Positions 6,334-6,397 of a stretch of DNA of 6,397 nt are shown one piece after another. Numbering within the stretch: position 1 is the stretch's first letter; the number at the start of each line of letters is the position of its first letter. The stretch spans positions 1 through 6,397 of the forward strand of contig DAOWNO010000128.1 of NCBI GenBank assembly GCA_030642525.1. The letters run 5' to 3'. Under the pieces are notes generated by a model. The model saw only the letters and a list, made by a program, of their open reading frames with translations, did not search any database and was not told the DNA's origin. The DNA is from Candidatus Aegiribacteria sp. Its GTDB lineage: Bacteria > Fermentibacterota > Fermentibacteria > Fermentibacterales > JCC-6. The position numbers and the translations under genes were made by a program.

Positions 6334-6397
6334 ATGAAAATATTGCTGGGTTACTTAGTTTTGCCATTCTTATTTACCAGTAGCTTTACATACGCAC
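6334..6397 (+). CDS. N-terminus of an exported protein (signal peptide), 3' partial
   Basis: ATG at 6334 follows a very strong AGGAGG (6323-6328) by 5 bases. The 21 visible codons give a short Lys-containing start, a hydrophobic core (ILLGYLVLPFLF) and a polar end TSSFTYA, which is a typical Sec signal peptide with Ala at a plausible signal peptidase I site near residue 21. No lipobox cysteine is seen before the edge. The mature protein is outside the window, so its function is unknown. It is set apart from the upstream operon by 137 AT-rich bases. Confidence 0.8.
   Translation, partial: MKILLGYLVLPFLFTSSFTYA

Overview
The window carries five protein-coding genes plus the start of a sixth, all on the + strand. 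There are no tRNA or rRNA genes, CRISPR arrays or transposases. In order: the C-terminal ~377 codons of a CorC/HlyC/CNNM-type membrane protein (1-1134, cut by the left edge); a prolyl oligopeptidase (1227-3305); recO (3359-4108); an alpha2-type glycyl-tRNA synthetase (4098-5420); a family 2 glycosyltransferase (5426-6196); and, behind a 137-base AT-rich gap, the signal peptide of an exported protein cut by the right edge (6334-6397).

The hlyC/corC - recO - glyS order is a common bacterial housekeeping neighbourhood. The single-chain zinc-finger GlyRS (not the separate GlyQ/GlyS alpha-beta pair), strong AGGAG-type ribosome sites and moderate GC fit a Gram-negative-like, possibly uncultured bacterium. 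I cannot name a phylum from this sequence. recO, glyS and the glycosyltransferase are tightly packed (an 11-base overlap, then a 5-base gap) and are probably one operon with hlyC.

The unusual part is the hlyC-recO junction. A perfect 54-base direct repeat lies at 1138-1191 and 3358-3411, exactly 2220 bases apart, and brackets the prolyl oligopeptidase gene. The repeat is the 5' end of recO. The right copy reads into a complete recO. The left copy sits 4 bases after the hlyC stop, where recO would be expected, but ends in a stop after 20 codons. Just past the repeat the two copies still encode the same residues (ESSL) with three synonymous C/T differences, and just before it they share a diverged Shine-Dalgarno region. 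This looks like integration of a foreign oligopeptidase segment by recombination at the start of recO, leaving recO rebuilt on the right and a stub on the left. The oligopeptidase's arginine codon use also differs from all its neighbours.

Second, recO appears to start at an AUU codon (3359). Its conserved N-terminal OB-fold sequence is present and in frame upstream of the first ATG (3506), no ATG, GTG, TTG or CTG exists in that stretch, an in-frame stop lies at 3344-3346, and AGGAG is spaced 9 bases before the AUU. A caller that insists on ATG would report a 200-residue RecO lacking 49 N-terminal residues.
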